This document shows positions 24,011 to 34,317 of a stretch of 64,000 nucleotides of DNA, piece by piece. Positions within the stretch are counted from its first letter, which is position 1; each line of letters starts with the position of its first letter. This stretch comes from Crocodylus rhombifer. Its lineage: Eukaryota > Chordata > Crocodylia > Crocodylidae. The position numbers were made by a program, and so were the translations under genes. Under the pieces are notes generated by a model. The model saw nothing but the letters and a program-made list of their open reading frames with translations, was not told where the DNA came from and made no database searches. Location: contig JAVSML010001074.1 of NCBI GenBank assembly GCA_038503035.1, forward strand, positions 372,001-436,000, read 5' to 3'.

Positions 24011-25194
24011 CTTCACGACGTTGCCCTCCTCCACGATCAGGCTCCAGAACCAGAAAACATACATGGAGACTGGCTGGGTATTTGTTACACCCTGACCCTT
24101 TGTGGCGCTCCCCGGACGGCCTTCTGGTGGTCCCAATGGTCCTTGTTCCTCATCTTGCTCGCATATACCATGGCATGGCACATGTGAGCAAAGGGGAGAT
24201 GATAGAAGCTGTTAAGCTTGATTGGTTTGCTCCAACTTTTCCATCTGTGGCTCAACAGTACTGCCACACCTGTCCTATTTGCCAAACCCATAATGTGGGA
24301 AAGCCTGTAAAAACAAAGAAGGCAGCACATTCCCCACCTTGGGGACCGTTTGTAAATTTACAATTAGATTTTATTCAAATGCAGAAATGTTGTTCTTATG
24401 AATATGTTCTTGTTATTGTATGTATGTTTTCTGGATGGGTAGAAGCCTACCCATATGCAAAAGCTGACATCATCACTGTAAGCAAAAAGTTGCTCAGAGA
24501 CTTTTTTCCAAGGTTTGGTATCCCTTTATCCCTAAACTCTGATAGAGGAATTCATTTTACTGGACAAATAATGAAAGAAATCTGCAAAGTCCTGCAGATC
24601 CAACAGAACTTTCATTGCATATACCATCCACAGGCCTCAGGCCAAGTGGAACACCAAAATGGCATTCTGAAAAATAAACCGGGCAAAATTTGTGCTGAGA
24701 CTCACCTAAAATGGCCAGATGCACTTCCCAAAGCCCTTATGAGTATGAGATCTACTGCCAACCAAAAGACTGGGCTTAGCCCATGTGACATTCTAATGGG
24801 AAAACCCATGAGGCTCCCCGCCTCGCCACCTGTTGCCTCCCACTTTTGCGATATATATTCACTTGATGATACTATTCTGGACTATTGTAAAGCACTAATG
24901 AAGTGTGTTAAGGCTTTTCATTCACAGGTACAGGCAGCTCTCCCCAAAGAACCAGATGAGCCATGCCATTCTATCCTGCCTGGAGATTGGGTCCATATAA
25001 AAGTCCATCAACAGAAGTCATTGCTGGAACCTCGCTGAAAAGGCCCATTCCAGGTACTCCTGACCACCAACACTGCAATAAAGTGTCAAGGACTCCAGAC
25101 ATGGATCCACGCTTCACACAGTAAGAAAACATCAGCCCCGTTAAACGCAGAGTCTCCTCCATATCAACCTTGTAATCAGCCTCCACAGACTGGT
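24011..25194 (+). pseudogene. pol: Integrase remnant of pol
   Basis: The main open part is 24082-25038. It shows the zinc-binding HHCC (histidines at 24169 and 24181; cysteines at 24262 and 24271). The full catalytic triad of the DD35E type is present: Asp 24367 in LQLDFIQM, Asp 24541 in LNSDRGIHFTG, Glu 24649 in SGQVEHQNG. A C-terminal domain with PGDWVHIK follows. A TGA at 25036-25038 stops it inside the C-terminal domain. The same frame then continues with recognisable integrase tail (GLQTWIHASHSKK) without another stop, and runs on into env. The N-terminal piece before 24082 lies in another frame. Apart from these breaks it is the best preserved pol domain. Confidence 0.92.
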
Positions 25195-25290
25195 AGTGAG
25201 CCTAGTGCCTGCCAGCAGCAGAGCTCAAGACCAGTAGTGAGCCAAGTGCCTACTGGTGAAGAGGATTTGCCACTACAGAGGAAAGAGGAC

Positions 25291-26580
25291 ATGCCCCAAC
25301 GACACCACTATGCCCTTTGGCCTAGTTCCTGGTTCCCAAGGTGGAGTTGGTTAGTCGTGATTTGGGTAGTTCTCAGTATTTCTTTTTGGGCCATCTTATA
25401 TGAACTTGACTCATCAGTTATAAGAAACTCTGTAAACCAAACTACACTTCCACACCGACAAAGAAGATCATTTCATGAAAATATGTTCGTGTCTTTAGTT
25501 AATCAAACTGGGATAGATTTAAATGTCTCTCATTGTTGGATATGTAGTCATGTCCCTATCTATTCTACCGGAGGAATACCCATGATACGGGTACCCTTGA
25601 ATGCAACTCAGATGTTAGCCCCTTACTATTCAGATTTTCATGGAAACAAAACTTGGCAGAATGTAAGTTGCAACTGGTCTGACTATGTACAATTAGGTTA
25701 CGCCACCCCTGGAAAGTTCTGTTGGACCTGTAATGGATCTCGTGTTGTAGTAGGAGTCAGTAAGTGCAAGGTAGAATTTAAGATAAATGGTGCTTGGTTC
25801 TCTAATGGGTCCTGGATATCTAACTACTCCCCTGCAGGTCAATTTTCAGGCTATTATTCACAACGGATGATGTCCCCATGCTGTAATACAGGTAGATATA
25901 CTGCACTAGCTGGTCACTATTTTGTGTGTGGAGATAAGGCCTATAAAAATCTTCCCTCCAGTTGGAGAGGAACGTGCTATGTCTCCACAGCGTATCCTGC
26001 CTTTACTATTAAATCTCACTTAACTAAAGGAAGAATTTGCAATGTTCGTGAAATTACAGAAAATCAAAGGTTTTGGGGTATAATGTTCCCCAGCTATCGT
26101 GCAAGCTTAGCTACGTCCGAGATAAGGAAAGTTGCAGCATCTCTGGAAAAGATTGCTAATGCTGCTGCTGATAGTTTTGATAAAAAAAATACTGAAATGA
26201 AGGAAATAAGGCAAATGACATTGCAAAACCGACTTGCGTTAGATTATATACTAGCCAGCAAAGGAGGAGTCTGTGCTTTAATAGGTAAAGAATGTTGTAC
26301 TTATATTCCCGATAATTCAGAAGAAATCCAGGATTTAAGTAAACATATTCAAAAAGAAGCAGCTAAATTACATGTGTCAGATAGTTGGAATTTGAATTCT
26401 TGGTTTAGCTCTATTTTCAGTTCCTTAGGCTCTACCGTCATTCATAGTTTGTTGATATTGTTTGTTGTTTTTATTGGAGTATGCCTAGTGTTTATGATAA
26501 TACAATTTTGCTTAAGCTGTGCTGCCAAGCAAATGAGGAATCAACCAGAAACGAAGTATATAATTTGTATGTTGAAATAG
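25291..26580 (+). CDS. env: Retroviral envelope glycoprotein, intact open reading frame
   Basis: An uninterrupted frame of 429 codons from the ATG at 25291. The frame is open further upstream from 25237 via GTG and back into pol, but an ATG start is expected in vertebrates. Numbering from that ATG, residues 19-38 are a hydrophobic leader (LVVIWVVLSISFWAILY). A furin-type RQRR lies at 56-59. A surface part has about nine N-glycosylation sequons and a CWIC (CXXC) motif at 82-85. The transmembrane part has a heptad-like helix at about 275-310, an immunosuppressive-domain-like segment at 311-326 and CX6CC at 328-336. An anchor lies at 383-410 and a 19-residue tail ends at TAG. CXXC with CX6CC is the gammaretroviral pattern of covalently linked SU and TM. 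I see no basic cleavage site just upstream of the TM-like half. Every other gene of this provirus is broken, so env may be under selection, or spared by chance. It would be expressed from the LTR as a spliced message. Confidence 0.93.
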   Translation: MPQRHHYALWPSSWFPRWSWLVVIWVVLSISFWAILYELDSSVIRNSVNQTTLPHRQRRSFHENMFVSLVNQTGIDLNVSHCWICSHVPIYSTGGIPMIRVPLNATQMLAPYYSDFHGNKTWQNVSCNWSDYVQLGYATPGKFCWTCNGSRVVVGVSKCKVEFKINGAWFSNGSWISNYSPAGQFSGYYSQRMMSPCCNTGRYTALAGHYFVCGDKAYKNLPSSWRGTCYVSTAYPAFTIKSHLTKGRICNVREITENQRFWGIMFPSYRASLATSEIRKVAASLEKIANAAADSFDKKNTEMKEIRQMTLQNRLALDYILASKGGVCALIGKECCTYIPDNSEEIQDLSKHIQKEAAKLHVSDSWNLNSWFSSIFSSLGSTVIHSLLILFVVFIGVCLVFMIIQFCLSCAAKQMRNQPETKYIICMLK

Positions 26581-26645
26581 CAGAAAGTAAAGAAAAAGAA
26601 AAACCAGAAGTTGAAAGGCTAATGGCTATAAGTATCTAACTTGCT

Positions 26646-26664
26646 GGAAAAAAAAATTAGGGAA
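26646..26664 (+). other. Polypurine tract
   Basis: GGAAAAAAAAATTAGGGAA directly precedes the 3' LTR and is purine throughout except for two T. It would prime plus-strand DNA synthesis. Confidence 0.8.
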
Positions 26665-27040
26665 TGTAGGAGTAAATTTAGTTGGGCTTCTGGCCTACTT
26701 GACTAGAAAAACAGACAGAGACCAGAAGTGCTGATACTGCTTATTTCAGTTACATGTTTTGAGATAAGAAATCCTTCATATCTTATTACCCTGTGCATAG
26801 ATGTCCAATTAAGTAAACTTGTTTAAGTTTTTCCAAGGTTGTATTTTTTTTTCCTCTTTATCTGTCTTAAGTATAAAAATGCTTGAAAACTTAGAGAGGA
26901 GGAGGATTCCTTTGAAACAGACAAGTGATTCCCCTTGCTGTATGAAATCCTCCCTGTGATCACAGTATAGCTCTAAATAAAGAAAAGCTGGCTCTGTCAG
27001 TTCTGATTCAACCACAACGCAAAGCTTGATTTTTTCCACA
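26665..27040 (+). repeat. 3' LTR of the provirus
   Basis: 376 bp, TGTAGGAG to TTCCACA. Relative to the 5' LTR it has about 15-16 substitutions, one extra A after CCAATTA, a 9-bp insertion before the TATA box and a 4-bp deletion in U3/R. TATAAAAAT is at 26872-26880 and AATAAA at 26976-26981. Confidence 0.95.
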
Positions 27041-27044
27041 ATAT
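27041..27044. other. Target-site duplication, right copy (ATAT)
   Basis: Direct repeat of 19070-19073, marking the right boundary of the integration. Confidence 0.8.
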
Positions 27045-27289
27045 CCTGATATAAACTATGAAGACAACTTTGTCAGTTGTCTGTAAACAACTGAGAAAAT
27101 GAGGGGCTTCTAGAAGAAAGCATTTACTTCCATACCTTTCTGTTTCATTTTTCACCCTCCCACACAAATAAACCAAAACAAACATCCAACTACAATCCCA
27201 CTATATAGGACCACCTAGAAGAAGGGGCACCAGAAGGATGTGGGGAGAGGAAGGGACTGCTTGCCTTACCCTACCTGCACTTTCTGACC

Positions 27290-28560
27290 ATAGATTCATA
27301 GATGCCAGGGTCGGAAGGGACCTCAACAAATCATCGAGGTCGACCCCCTCCCTGCCTGGGTAGGAAAGAGTGCTGGGGTCAGATGACCCCAGCCAGATGC
27401 CTATCCAGCCTTCTCTTAAAGATCCTCAAGTTACGGGAGAGCACTGCCTCCCTTGGAAGCCCATTCCAAATTTTGGCCACCCTTACTGTGAAAATGTTTT
27501 TCCTGATATCTAGCCTAAATCTTCTCTCTGTCAGTTTGTGACCATTGCTCTTTGTTACCCCAGGAGGCGCCCCAGTGAACAGAGTATTTCCAATCCCTTG
27601 CTGTGTTCTTCTAATGAATTTGTAGGTGGACACAAGATCACCTCTCAGCTTTCTCTTGTGGAGGCTGAAAAGGTCCGCGTCCCTTAGTCTCTCTTCGTAG
27701 GGCTTGGCCTGTAAGTCCCTAACCATATGAGTGGCTCTCCTCTGGACCCTCTCAAGTCTATCAACATTCTTCTTGAAGTGTGGCACCCAAAACTGTAGGC
27801 AGTACTCCAACTGTGGTCTGACCAATGCCACACAGAGGGAAAGTATCCCCTCCTTGGATATATTTGTCATGAATCTGCTGATGCATGATAAGGTGCAGTT
27901 AGCTTTGCTGATGATTTCGTCACACTGATGACTCATGTTCATCTTGGAGTCCACTATGACTCCGAGATCTCTTTTTGCTTCTGTGCTGCTGAGACAGTCA
28001 CTTCACAGCCAGTAGGTGTGCTGGATATTTTTGCACCCTAGGTGCAGCACTCTGCACTTGTACTGCATCCTATTGTGTACTGCCCACGTTTCTAACCTGT
28101 CCAGGTCTGCCTGCAATTGTTCCTTACCTTCTGGAGTGTGTACTTCACCTCACAATTTAGTATTGCTCGCAAACTTGGACAGAGTACACTTCACACCTAC
28201 ATCCAAGTCACTGATGAAGATATTGAAGAGTACAGGTACAAGGACCGAACCCTGCGGGACCCCACTACTCACATCCTTCTAGGTTGATACTGACCCATCT
28301 ACTACCACTCTCTGGGTGCAACCGCTAAGCCAGTTTGCCACCCAGTGGACTGTATAAACATGTCACGGCCTCTTAATTTATTTATGAGAATAGGATAAGA
28401 TACCATATTGAAGGCCTTGCTAAAGTACACGAAACGACATCCACCTCTACTCCTGAGTCTAAGCATTTTGTGACCCTGTCATAAAATGAAACCAGATTTG
28501 TCAGGCATGATTAACCTGTTACAAATCCATGCTGGTTTCCCTGCTGCATTATTTTTCTCA
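27290..28560 (-). mobile_element. CR1-type LINE, 3' part, minus strand
   Basis: On the minus strand an open frame of 191 codons (27379-27954) encodes the CR1 ORF2 C-terminus: [52 protein letters not shown]. Further RT-derived sequence extends to about 28560 in broken frames. The 3' end at 27290-27330 reads as the CR1 tail (TCGGAAGGGACCTCA on +). It lies about 250 bp downstream of the provirus. Compared with the copy at 59692 it is similar but more decayed. Confidence 0.92.
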
Positions 28561-30840
28561 CATAGGTAATGTGTGTCATTGAGTGCTGCTGAGGGAAGAA
28601 TTGACCCCATTTTTTTGCCACTGAAATCAGCACTTTGTTGTGCTCCAGCATCAAAAAAAGTGTTGTGAAAGTTTTTCCCCAGCAGCCACAAACACCACTG
28701 CCACTCTAGAGAACTAAGATTCCCAGAATACCTTGCACTTCACAACACTATCCAGATGGTACTTGCTGCTATTCCTGAGCCCTACAAGCCAGAATATATG
28801 GGGGAGAGGTGGGGAGGAGAGGGGAGCATTGGGCACATTTTTTCCATGTCCTCTCCTCTGCAATCTCCTCAGCACAATCTTGTGGCATGTTCCTAATACC
28901 AATATAACAAGGTGGAGAGGGAAAAGATGTGTCTAGAAAACCTGCTTTTTTAATTTCATGGAGACTGGAAATACCACAAAGTTGTGCATGCAGCAGAGAG
29001 AGCACTACAAACTGCAAAAGTAGCTCTCTGAAAAGAATCCCTTCCAATTTGCAGTTCTCTCTAGCAGTTTCATTCCCACTAAGTGTTATCAAACACATGA
29101 AACAGAACTGGGAACTCATTTACATTGACTTCTGAGACACAATGTATTTTTCCCCTGTAGAATACAGGACAAATGCATTCCATTCCAGCAATACATTTAA
29201 AAACACACTTGGTTAAAAATGTGTTTAAATTCAGCACTGGTAAAACATGCCAGTTTATTTGAATCCTGGACTGGTGGGCAGTGCTCACCAAAACAGCTGA
29301 AGGCCATTCCTGGGTTAATTCATAGAACACGAAAAAAGCTGTTAAAGCTCCCACACCTTGCAAAATCAATGAGTTCCTATTCTGATGTGAGAATTCTAGC
29401 TTGTACTTATGCCCACGCAATCATTGGTGATATTGCTAATGAGGGTAACATTTTTTACCAATTGTAGCAGTGGTTGCTCGGATCTGGACACTTGCTCCAT
29501 GGTATTTGGACTTAAACCCTCAAGATACATTATGAATGATTATTTAATTGTTCTATATCACTGCAATATGGTGGTTACACAAAAACCACTGAACACGAGA
29601 AAGTTGCATTAGTTTACATTTAAAAATCAATTTAACACATATAAGTTAATCATTGCACATTTCTTTGTGGATATGTTTGGTTAATGGAAAAGTTGACTTA
29701 AGCTAAACCAAAGAAAAAGTGCTACTGTTAAAACAAAATAAAAGGACCCACCCAGAACTTTGTATAGGTTTAACTTCACACTTAGGTTATACTCATGCAA
29801 CTTTTCCACATAACTAATTACTAATAATGGTCTACCCTGTCTCAGATAAAGTGTGTCATTCCTGTTATGCTTGTTGTAATAGTGGCAAAATTTAGGAATC
29901 CCAGTACAGATTTGAAAGACACAGAAAGTTCTCTATCCTGCAACATGATTAAATCGAGCCTTAAATCCATAACTTATTTAAGGGTGCATGGAAATAAAAC
30001 ATCTTTTTTTGTTACTCTTGTAAATATATGAAAAACAGTATTTCTGGTGACAAGGTCCCATTGGAAGCCAATTAGTTTGGGCCTTCTCCTTTATATCAGT
30101 CCTACAAATGACTGCAGTTAGGCACAGTACTTTTCAGAGGGATAAGATTAGGGGTAGATTGAAAGGAACATATACTTTATGTATATAAAGATTTTCAATA
30201 GTGTCTTTAATGTTACATGAGACGATTTATGTTGACTTGCCTCAACTCTAGCCAGTATTTTCATAAAAAATAGTAAGTAGAAAGAAGACACAATGACGTT
30301 TATTTACCTTTGTGGAAATCAGTCTGCAATTTGCTCAGCACCCAAACCTCTCAGTGCCTCCTTGTAGCTAATTAGACTCAGAGTACTTTCATTGTCCTAG
30401 CCTAGGAAAACAGGCCGCTCCATAGGGACACTTCCTGCGCAGCTTGAGATGGGTAGAGAGGAAAGATGTTTTCTGGCAAATGTGCAGTTCAACTCTACAG
30501 AAGATTTAGATTCTGTTCCTGCCTCTGCCACAGAACCCTGTGTGACTGGACCCAGTCTCTCTCAGTTGATAGTGCTGAAAGGGACCCTGCAAGTGCAGGG
30601 GTTTGTTGTTCTCTTGTTTAAAATTAGAATAACATTGCCCTATGCCAAGAGATGGTCACAGATAATGATGATGGAAACTTTGTTGACAACAGGAAACCTG
30701 GAGAACAATGAACAAACACACTTTGTTAGATCTATCCTAGGTCCATGACAACTAAGAACAAAGCCTCCTATCCTGGCATACTGCCTCTCAGCCTTAAGAT
30801 GAAGAGGAGATAGAAAATATATGACATTATACATATGTAC
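28561..30840. other. Non-coding stretch, no gene seen
   Basis: Open frames up to 116 codons overlap each other on both strands between 28733 and 29420 and show no domain that I recognise. No splice-framed exon or RNA gene could be supported. Confidence 0.4.
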
Positions 30841-30917
30841 TGTTATATTGATACACAAGAACATGGATTCTCAGTGACTCTGAAGGTATATCAAGTTGCC
30901 AAAATTAGCAAGTTTTT
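30841..30917. repeat. Direct repeat unit, copy 1 (pair with 33016)
   Basis: 77 bp from TGTTATATTGATACACAAG to AGCAAGTTTTT, matching 33016-33092 with about four differences. It may be a local duplication or two copies of an unnamed repeat. Confidence 0.8.
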
Positions 30918-31318
30918 TGGTAAATTAATATAACAAGGCTATTCCTTTGAGGTATATTTGATTAATTAGGCTATAGATATGGGATATGGAAAGTCAAATA
31001 TGAATGATCCTGGTTTTTACATTTTAACTTTCATATATTCAGTCCCTTACAGGTATGACCTAATACATTAACACATATTTCTTTCATATTTCATTTTTTT
31101 TCTGAAGCCAAGCAAAAAATAACCAGGGAAGTAACTGAAGGCTACAGACTTCCTTGACTTCAAAAAATATATACATGCCAAGAATGTTTCCTTTATTTTC
31201 TCAAGTATAACAGTGATACCCTCTTCCTTTGTACATTTTTTAGAAGTACTCATTAATTGTCCAATTTTGGCAGTTCACAAATTCTGAGATACAGCTAAAC
31301 TCTTTCCTTTGACTACAG

Positions 31319-31779
31319 CAGCAGTGCTCATATTTTGGTCCCTGTGCATCAGTTGAATGGTGCAGGGCCAACCCACAAGCTGGGTACGGTTCCATGCCAC
31401 CCCCTTGCACTGGGATCAGGTCCTGGGAGCCCTGTGCTGCCTCTGCCCAGCCAGGATTGGGTTCCAGGTGCCCTGAGCCACAACCATCTAGCTGGATAAG
31501 GATCTCGGGGCCCATGCTGCACCCCCCAGCTGAGATTGGATTCTGGGGGTCCACACTGCCCCCACCCAGCTGGGATTAGGTTAGACAGGTCCATGCTGCC
31601 CCTGCCTGGCCAGCATCTAGCTCTGCAGGCTGTGCTGCCCTTGTCCAGACCCTGCTCTACATACCCAATCTAGCATTAAAGTCCATGGCCTACAAAGCTT
31701 CCCACAGATCTGTGCAGACCTGAATGACAAAGCACCAGAGGCTGGATCTGGCTTGGGGGCCGCAGGTTGAGCACCCCAG
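31319..31779. repeat. hAT-like element end with an internal GC-rich minisatellite
   Basis: The right end, GCCGCAGGTTGAGCACCCCAG, is a common hAT-type terminus. The left end CAGCAGTGCTCA is its weak inverted partner. Between 31370 and 31650 an imperfect ~50-60 bp unit repeats, built on 'CTGGGATTNGGTTCTGGGNGTCCATGCTGCCCC'-like words in which the bases drift. No clear 8-bp target duplication was found, so the limits are tentative. Confidence 0.4.
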
Positions 31780-32194
31780 TTTACAATATTAGCCTTGTTT
31801 GATTCTGAGCTCAGCAGAGCCGATACTTAACAACAAATAATTGATCTTGTGTCTGGGTTAGGAAGTCTATGCAACTGGCAGGACCTCAGGACCCCCTTAA
31901 TGTGTCCTTTGGGTCCCCACTTATTGGCAAATGATGCCCATAAAATATTTTATATTTAAATTGCAGTACTAGAATAACTGTATAGTCAAGCACACCCAGG
32001 GTTTTGGCAACTGTTGATCCTTTCAGTTCATGGTGTATGTGTGAGGTCACTTAGACCTTTGAGGCATATGCCTAGGTAAGAGCTTGGAGAAGTGAAGGCT
32101 GCCCAGACCTTCCATCCCCCTTTTAGGCCACTGAGACAGAGTCCAAAGGCCAGACTGTCCAGATGTTTGGTGCCTCCATGGCTGTAGTCATATA

Positions 32195-32266
32195 AGCAGC
32201 TGGAAGTTGAACTCGGGTCTTCTGTGTGGCAGATAAAGATCCTACCACTGAACCACAAGGGACTGC
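32195..32266 (-). pseudogene. tRNA-Gly-like retrosequence (tRNA pseudogene or tRNA-derived SINE)
   Basis: On the minus strand GTGGTTCAGTGGTAGGATC matches the 5' half and A box of tRNA-Gly. CTGCCAC falls at the anticodon loop (GCC), and GAGTTCAACTTCC stands at the T-arm/B box (normally GGTTCGATTCC). The acceptor stem no longer pairs, and the T arm carries several changes, so it is not a working tRNA gene. The sequence downstream on the minus strand could be a SINE body. Confidence 0.65.
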
Positions 32267-32591
32267 ATCTAGTACACTAGAAAACCCTGTAACAATAGCT
32301 TGCAAGAATGTCCAAGAATAAGCAGCGTTTCAAAAAAAAAAAAACGCAATGATCAGAAGGTTAGGATGGACCTTTGCTAAGCTTGCTTATACTTCAGCTT
32401 CCTCTTGTAAGTTGCATAGAGTTCCTTTTTCAAGATCATTTTCTTTTAAGGAAGCAAAGGGCTACCTGAGCCCCACTGCTCAGCCAATCTGAAAAAAAAA
32501 TGTAGCAAATAATAACCAGGACTTTAGGCCAATTCCCACCCCACCCCCCTTACTTGACATCTGTGCGATCCCATTGGTTTAATAGATTCTA

Positions 32592-32913
32592 AGGTAAGGG
32601 TCCTCAACCTTTTTAGGTTCAAGACACCCCCTTGGTAGACTCAAGACACCCCTCAGAAAATGCCAGCTTTTAGTTTTCACTCCTTTTTTGACTATGGAAA
32701 CTAATACAGCAATTTTTCTGTTGCAAAGAACTCAGAAAGACTGCAATCAATCAATTTTTTTGAACTCTATGGATTCTTAGTTGAAATCTTTGGGTTTATC
32801 TTGTGAAAGCTGTTTGTACACTTAACAGCGCTAATGTTGTGTGGCATGTTTTGGCACCCCTGAAAGGATCTCAAGGAAGCCGGTGTGCTGTGATTGAGAT
32901 TCACGGCTTTAGG
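32592..32913. repeat. Degenerate hAT-like non-autonomous element
   Basis: The left end GGGTCCTCAACCTTTTTAGG and the right end GATTGAGATTCACGGCTTTA are decayed forms of the inverted 'GGTTCTCAACC' terminus shared by many hAT elements. No transposase is encoded. The interior carries a duplicated AAGACACCCC word. Confidence 0.45.
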
Positions 32914-33015
32914 GAAAACAAAGAATGTTAAAATACCTCATCTGACCTCCTGTAGAACACCAGGCAGAAGTTCATCCAGTTACACGTGTATTACACTGTT
33001 ATATTGATATTACAC

Positions 33016-33092
33016 TGTTATATTCATACACAAGAACATGGATCCTCAGTGACTCTGGAGGTATATCAAGTTGCCAAAATGAGCAAGTTTTT
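33016..33092. repeat. Direct repeat unit, copy 2 (pair with 30841)
   Basis: 77 bp with about four differences from 30841-30917. Both copies are followed by an AACACATATTT word, immediately here and about 150 bp later at the first copy, so this copy may carry a deletion. TTACACTGTTATATT is itself tandemly repeated just upstream. Confidence 0.8.
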
Positions 33093-34317
33093 AACACATA
33101 TTTTGTGTTTTGTATTGCAGGATTTGAAGCTGTTCAGCACAAGAAGCTTATCAGAAAATCAAGCTGGAATTATACACACTTTTTCACACACTGGTTATTT
33201 AGTTTTGATTAAATTGGATAAGGATAGAAAACATTTAAATGTAGATTAGTAAATTCAGTTTTGAAAATCATAAAAAAATTAAAGTGTTGGACAGTAGGGG
33301 GCAGAAGAACAGCATCAGACAAAGAGACAGAAATTACAGACAGCCTGAGATTCCAGGAACTAGATATATATTTTGAGCCATTGTGGACTTTATTATACAG
33401 TATTTATGCAGTCTGCTACCTAATGGATTTAACTGTCCCATTAAATTATTATACGGCAGCATGGGGACTTGCTGGATAAAATGGAAATGCTCAATCACAT
33501 TTATGAACCACATATGACTCAAATGTAGAACATATATATATCACAATACCATCTAATAGCATCACTTTAGTTGACAAGCAATTGTTTTCACTTTAATGTT
33601 ATATATGCCTAATTTTAGGATTTAATCCTACTAGTTGAATCAAAATTGTAATCTGGCAAAATACAATGCTCTAGTACAAATTGTCAGCCTGAAAAATAAT
33701 TATTTTTCACACAGATCCAAAATGGTGGTGTGCAGAGTAAGAGCAGATCAGAAAAATACTGCAGGTGGCTGAAAATGACCTGGGATTTTTTTTTTAATTT
33801 GGAAAGGATGGATCATGCATAATTTAACTGACTGATCCAGAATAGGATCCTTGAAACAGCTAGGAGCATTAATACAATCCTCCTGAGTGACAGGGTACTC
33901 ATTCCCACTGAACTAAACCCTGCAGGATATGCCAAAAGAAGGATTTAAAATCCATTAAGAAATCTTTTGTGGAGTAAGGCATTTGGTTAGATACGATATT
34001 CCCAGCCAAACTGAAGGTGTCCTGCTGAATTAAGACTTCCTTTCTTGCATGCTGGACAAACCAGGACAAAATTAAACCAGGCAATACCTCTGAAGTTCTT
34101 CATGTTCTGGGCACAGCCACCTGAGCATGTTATTGTTTAGAAACTCAACCTTAATTTCTATTGGTTTCAATGGGAGTCTTCCTATTAATTTCAATGGAAG
34201 GAGGATCGTGCTATTTGTATGCCCTGTGGTAGTCATAATAGTGCCTATATGTACACACTGTTCTGCCAACACTCTTGGAATTAGTCACAGTTTATATGCC
34301 TGCATTCAGTAGCTTTA

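Larger units (their letters stand above)
19074..27040 (+). mobile_element. Full-length endogenous retrovirus, class I (gammaretrovirus-like)
   Basis: A complete provirus: 5' LTR, tRNA-His-like primer-binding site, long leader, gag, protease, reverse transcriptase, RNase H, integrase, env, polypurine tract, 3' LTR, flanked by ATAT. A single CCHC knuckle, gag-pro in one frame, and an Env with CXXC and CX6CC motifs place it with gammaretrovirus-like elements. The two LTRs differ by roughly 15-16 substitutions plus four or so indels over ~365 bp by eye, about 4%, so it is an old insertion. Gag, pro and pol are inactivated by many stops and frame changes. Env alone is uninterrupted. It integrated about 30 bp downstream of a family B repeat. 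Confidence 0.95.

Noticed and set aside
25237..25290. GTG codon at 25237 as the start of env
   Set aside because: A GTG start is not expected in a vertebrate. The frame is open upstream into pol, so its left end is not informative; the ATG at 25291 directly precedes a plausible leader.
19070..27044. Provirus as a possible live virus
   Set aside because: Gag, protease and RT carry numerous stops and frame changes and RNase H lacks a catalytic residue; only env is open.
33090..33249. Possible exon after the TTGTATTGCAG acceptor-like site at about 33110-33120
   Set aside because: The following frame (87 codons in total) has no recognisable domain and no convincing donor; acceptor-like words are common by chance.
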